The position numbers and the translations under genes are program-made. 54,081 bases of DNA from Entamoeba invadens IP1 (taxonomy: Eukaryota > Evosea > Mastigamoebida > Endamoebidae), in the NCBI RefSeq assembly GCF_000330505.1, contig NW_004443770.1, positions 20,609-74,689 of the forward strand, read 5' to 3'. Numbering within the stretch: position 1 is the first letter of the stretch; every line of letters begins with the position of its first letter. Below, piece after piece: positions 52,647 to 54,081 of this stretch. The notes under the pieces are model-generated. The model saw only the letters and a list, made by a program, of their open reading frames with translations. It did not search any database and had not been told where the DNA came from.

Positions 52647-54081
52647 AAAACAATTGATACACATTTCAATTATTATTGATGATGTAATTAACTCATACAT
52701 ATTCGTTTTCTTTTTCATTTTATCAAAAAACAGATGCCAGCAGTTGAGTTCCAAATTCCTGACAATATGTTACCCAGTGGTGTAATTGGTAGGGATGGAA
52801 TACAATCATGAAGAACTTAAAAAGAATAGGACGAGATTACTTAGTTTTAGACTTTTTGATATTATTATTATTATTAAATAAAATAATAAAATATAATTCT
52901 TTTAAAAAGTTTCTCTGTTTTTGATTATCATACCTTTTAAATAATAAAAGGAAAAATTGTTTCAAAAAAGAAATTATATCCATTTATTATTAAATAATTT
53001 CTTGTATCGTATAAAACCTATTTCATTTTCACTCAAATAGTCAATATATTTTGAGTTAATTAGTGAATATAATCAACTGCAATTGTCTGTTATTTTAAGA
53101 TATCTGATAAATGTTAAAAAATGATTTCCAACATTTTGTGTTTTCTATTATAAGCTCTTCATGTATGTTTAATATTATTAATATTAATTATAGGCACAAC
53201 TAAATATTTATTGTTTTTTAATTGTTATTTTCTTGATAAACTTAATGTAATTCTTCGATTATTGTTACTGTTTCTGTTGGATATTTATATGGATTATTTT
53301 TATGTATGGCTGTATTATTTTTTCGAATTGTCTTCGGAATCATAATTTGTTGAATTGAAGTTTAAACTTAATGATTGAATATGATTTTGTTCTTCTTTCA
53401 AAATAAAAACATTTAATCGTTTGTTTTTTGCAATTATAAACAACTTTATTTGTTCTTTTTCTTTACTATTTTTTCCTTTATTTTTTAATTTATTTTTTTA
53501 CTTTTTTTATTTAAAAATAACATTGTTTTACATTGACAATATTTAAGTACTTAATTTAGAATAAACCTACTTAAGTGAGTAAATTATGGTTTTATTTTTG
53601 GAAATAACAAAAAAATTAAAAAAACTGAAATTATGTTATAAGACAAAAACATTTTAATAATAACAAATTATTTTTCATTAAAAATAACATTTTAATAACA
53701 TTTTTATAACAAAAAAGAAAAAAATAATTAATTAAAATATATTTCATGACATTTGCAAAACTTGGGCTAGTGTATATGTTGATTTGTTCAGGTGAAGACT
53801 TAATGATATTTTAAGTCCTTTTCAAGTTTAAACACTGTTTTTTAATGCTTTGAATGGAAAATTTGTCAAATCCAGAATTCATTTGGTATTAGAACAGAAA
53901 GTGTACAATTTTTCTCATTTTTGTGTAAAAACCACATTTTACTATTTACACAAATGTAACTCATTTTTAATCCAATGTTTCTCTAAACAGTTTCACAAAC
54001 TCAAAGTTATTTAAAATACCGACGTTGAGTTATAATAAAATATAATTCATCTCATCTCAAACTCGATCTCGTATATCTGTT
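52647..54081. other. AT-rich spacer to window end
   Basis: No supported gene. A weak C/D-like arrangement at 52674-52767 is described separately. The last 300 bases (53750-54081) are slightly richer in G+C but have no long frame. Confidence 0.5.

Noticed and set aside
1..54081. tRNA genes, rRNA, CRISPR arrays, operons
   Set aside because: I looked for T-loop and acceptor-stem patterns, spaced repeats and tightly spaced gene runs and found none; the nuclear eukaryotic context also argues against CRISPR and operons.

Overview
The window reads as nuclear DNA of an Entamoeba-like amoebozoan, most like E. invadens, though the species is an inference. The evidence is: very AT-rich spacers around compact genes; twelve introns inferable here, nearly all starting GTTTGT and ending TAG or AAG; a 12-repeat BspA-type (LRR_5) protein; and a ubiquitin with the unusual replacements known from Entamoeba. 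There are no operons. Genes lie on both strands as single units.

Layout. 1-300: a broken actin copy on the minus strand, cut by the window edge. 2.67-7.28 kb: a decayed DNA transposon with 32-bp terminal inverted repeats, TA flanks, an array of subterminal AGCGGTTTTTC motifs and a pogo/Tigger-like transposase pseudogene. 8.1-18.6 kb (minus strand): histidine acid phosphatase, an unrecognised protein, a BRD8-like SANT protein, a RhoGEF (with a 100-N assembly gap inside it) and a PX-domain protein. 19.4-20.6 kb: two adjacent genes for small secreted proteins that are paralogues of an unrecognised family. 21-31.5 kb: ZNF511-like zinc finger, two-TM protein, ANTH/AP180 endocytic adaptor (three exons), a small secreted protein, a PHD-linker-PHD protein resembling Rco1/PHF12 (four exons), a hypothetical protein, a Drp-type dynamin (two exons), a 48-residue membrane microprotein and a hypothetical protein.

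33.7-48.4 kb: RapGAP protein (three exons), BspA-like protein, a candidate C/D snoRNA, monomeric ubiquitin, a UAA-family nucleotide-sugar transporter (three exons), a secreted type I-like L-asparaginase, a TGS-uridine kinase fusion, a C2H2-like protein, a divergent importin-alpha-like ARM protein and a short conserved-looking ORF. 49.5-52.0 kb: a 978-bp MITE-like element with ~53-bp inverted repeats, then a shattered hAT transposase. 52.6 kb holds a 49-bp near-perfect palindrome. The last 2 kb has no gene that I can see.

Functional themes. Membrane traffic and small-GTPase control are well represented between 14.8 and 35.5 kb (RhoGEF, PX, ANTH, dynamin, RapGAP). Two chromatin proteins (BRD8-like, Rco1/PHF12-like) are also present. 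Nothing shows that these clusters are co-regulated. Several coding models here (transporter N-terminus, PHD protein, ANTH adaptor, 102-aa secreted protein, 48-aa microprotein) exist only after splicing or are too short for ordinary ORF calling. They were built by hand from splice signals and reading frame; all need transcript confirmation. Start codons were moved to the first ATG wherever the longest open frame began at TTG or GTG.
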